Positions 63,353-64,000 of a DNA stretch of 64,000 bases are shown one piece after another. Source of the stretch: Xanthomonas hyacinthi. Its GTDB lineage: Bacteria > Pseudomonadota > Gammaproteobacteria > Xanthomonadales > Xanthomonadaceae. The DNA is taken from NCBI RefSeq assembly GCF_009769165.1, contig NZ_CP043476.1:4719001-4783000 (forward strand), in the 5' to 3' direction. Under the pieces are notes generated by a model. The model saw only the letters and a list, made by a program, of their open reading frames with translations. It did not search any database and had not been told where the DNA came from. The position numbers were made by a program, and so were the translations under genes. The stretch's first letter is position 1. The number at the start of each line of letters is the position of its first letter.

Positions 63353-64000
63353 ATGCTTTTCGAAACGCTAGCCACCACCGGCCACGAACAAGTCGTCTTC
63401 TGCCACAACCGCGACGTGGGCCTGCAGGCGATCATCGCCATCCACAACACCGTGCTCGGCCCCGCGCTGGGCGGCGTGCGCATGCGCCCCTATCCCGACA
63501 CCGAGGCCGCGCTGCACGACGCGCTGCGGCTCAGCCGCACGATGACCTACAAGAACGCGCTGGCCGGGCTGAACATCGGCGGCGGCAAGGCGGTGATCAT
63601 CGGCGACCCCAAGGCCGACAAGTCCGAGGCGCTGTTCCGCGCCTTCGGCCGCTACGTGGATTCGCTGGGCGGGCGCTACATCACCGCCGAGGACGTGGGC
63701 ACCGACGTCAACGACATGGAGCAGATCTACCTGGAGACCGAATACGTCACCGGCGTGCACCAGGTGCACGGCGGCTCCGGCGATCCGGCCCCGTTTACCG
63801 CCTACGGCGCGCTGCAGGCGCTGATGGCCGCGCTGCAGCGCAAGCTCGGCCACGAGGAAATCGGCAAGGCCAGCATCGCCGTGCAGGGCCTCGGCCACAT
63901 CGGCATGGAGCTGGTGAAACTGCTGAAGGAACGCGGCGCCAAGCTGTACGTCACCGATCTGGACCAGGCGCTGGTCGAACGTGCGGTCGCCGAATACGGC
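63353..64000 (+). CDS. Leucine/Glu/Phe/Val dehydrogenase, 3' end outside window
   Basis: The first 216 codons of an NAD-dependent amino acid dehydrogenase that oxidatively deaminates branched-chain (or aromatic) amino acids. [20 protein letters not shown] is a typical Leu dehydrogenase start; [40 protein letters not shown] (active-site Lys) and the Rossmann motif [20 protein letters not shown] follow. ATG at 63353 has CGGAG upstream. Valine deamination would feed isobutyryl-CoA, the substrate of IcmF, linking the two divergent genes. Confidence 0.93.
   Translation, partial: MLFETLATTGHEQVVFCHNRDVGLQAIIAIHNTVLGPALGGVRMRPYPDTEAALHDALRLSRTMTYKNALAGLNIGGGKAVIIGDPKADKSEALFRAFGRYVDSLGGRYITAEDVGTDVNDMEQIYLETEYVTGVHQVHGGSGDPAPFTAYGALQALMAALQRKLGHEEIGKASIAVQGLGHIGMELVKLLKERGAKLYVTDLDQALVERAVAEYG

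Overview
The window comes from a high-GC, plant-associated gammaproteobacterium of the genus Xanthomonas. The clearest evidence is a TAL effector gene entering at base 1 on the minus strand. The 35-residue QAPHA-type TALE repeats and the N12-only repeat-variable di-residues suggest the X. translucens group, but that species call is an inference.

Layout. 1-3321: TAL effector (17.5 repeats, C terminus cut off by the window), with an in-frame 78-residue tandem duplication in its N-terminal region. 3784-10668: a seven-gene plus-strand lipid-modification operon (desaturase, FAD oxidoreductase, DUF1365, cyclopropane synthase, DUF2878, DUF1295, second cyclopropane-synthase-like methyltransferase); the first five junctions are 4-base ATGA overlaps. 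10840-15742: RidA, an MprF-type lysyl-phosphatidylglycerol synthase, and convergent to it a VirJ/AcvB-type protein. 15873-28802: housekeeping and stress genes: HD phosphohydrolase, ThpR, a PA2169/DUF2383 protein, two MFS carriers, LysR, a serine hydrolase, PhnA/YjdM, an FKBP, a DksA-type zinc-finger protein, a ClpP-like lipoprotein, and an Ada-AlkA fusion coupled to Ogt.

28803-44015 is a decayed genomic island that ends at tRNA-Gly(GCC), beside pgsA and uvrC, a known target of ICEclc-type elements. It carries the tail of TraG, DUF3742, a frameshifted island gene, a MobH relaxase wrecked by a deletion and an IS30 element, a second relic of the same relaxase gene, an IS1595-type element, SDR/LysR cargo, and a cassette of VirB5, VirB6, DUF4189, small secreted and membrane proteins, a lipoprotein, a frameshifted lipase-like candidate T4SS effector and a low-GC secreted protein. 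The cassette looks like an effector/immunity load with spare VirB5/VirB6 and is the least described part of the window.

44016-64000 returns to core chromosome: tRNA-Gly, pgsA, uvrC, an NHL/thioredoxin protein, low-molecular-weight phosphatase, small DUF proteins, a methyltransferase, an M48-like metalloprotease, an RsuA-like pseudouridine synthase, a GDSL hydrolase, a secreted PQQ-type propeller, a trypsin-like protease, the fused acyl-CoA mutase IcmF and, divergently, a leucine-type dehydrogenase running off the end. The last two fit branched-chain amino and fatty acid metabolism.

Two families of short non-coding repeats are scattered through the chromosome: GGGATT-type inverted repeats between convergent genes (a related sequence has become coding inside icmF), and MITE-like elements with CTAGGGCGTGTCATC tips, two of which supply the stop codon of the adjacent gene. 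All functions are read from sequence motifs recognised by eye; no database search was run.
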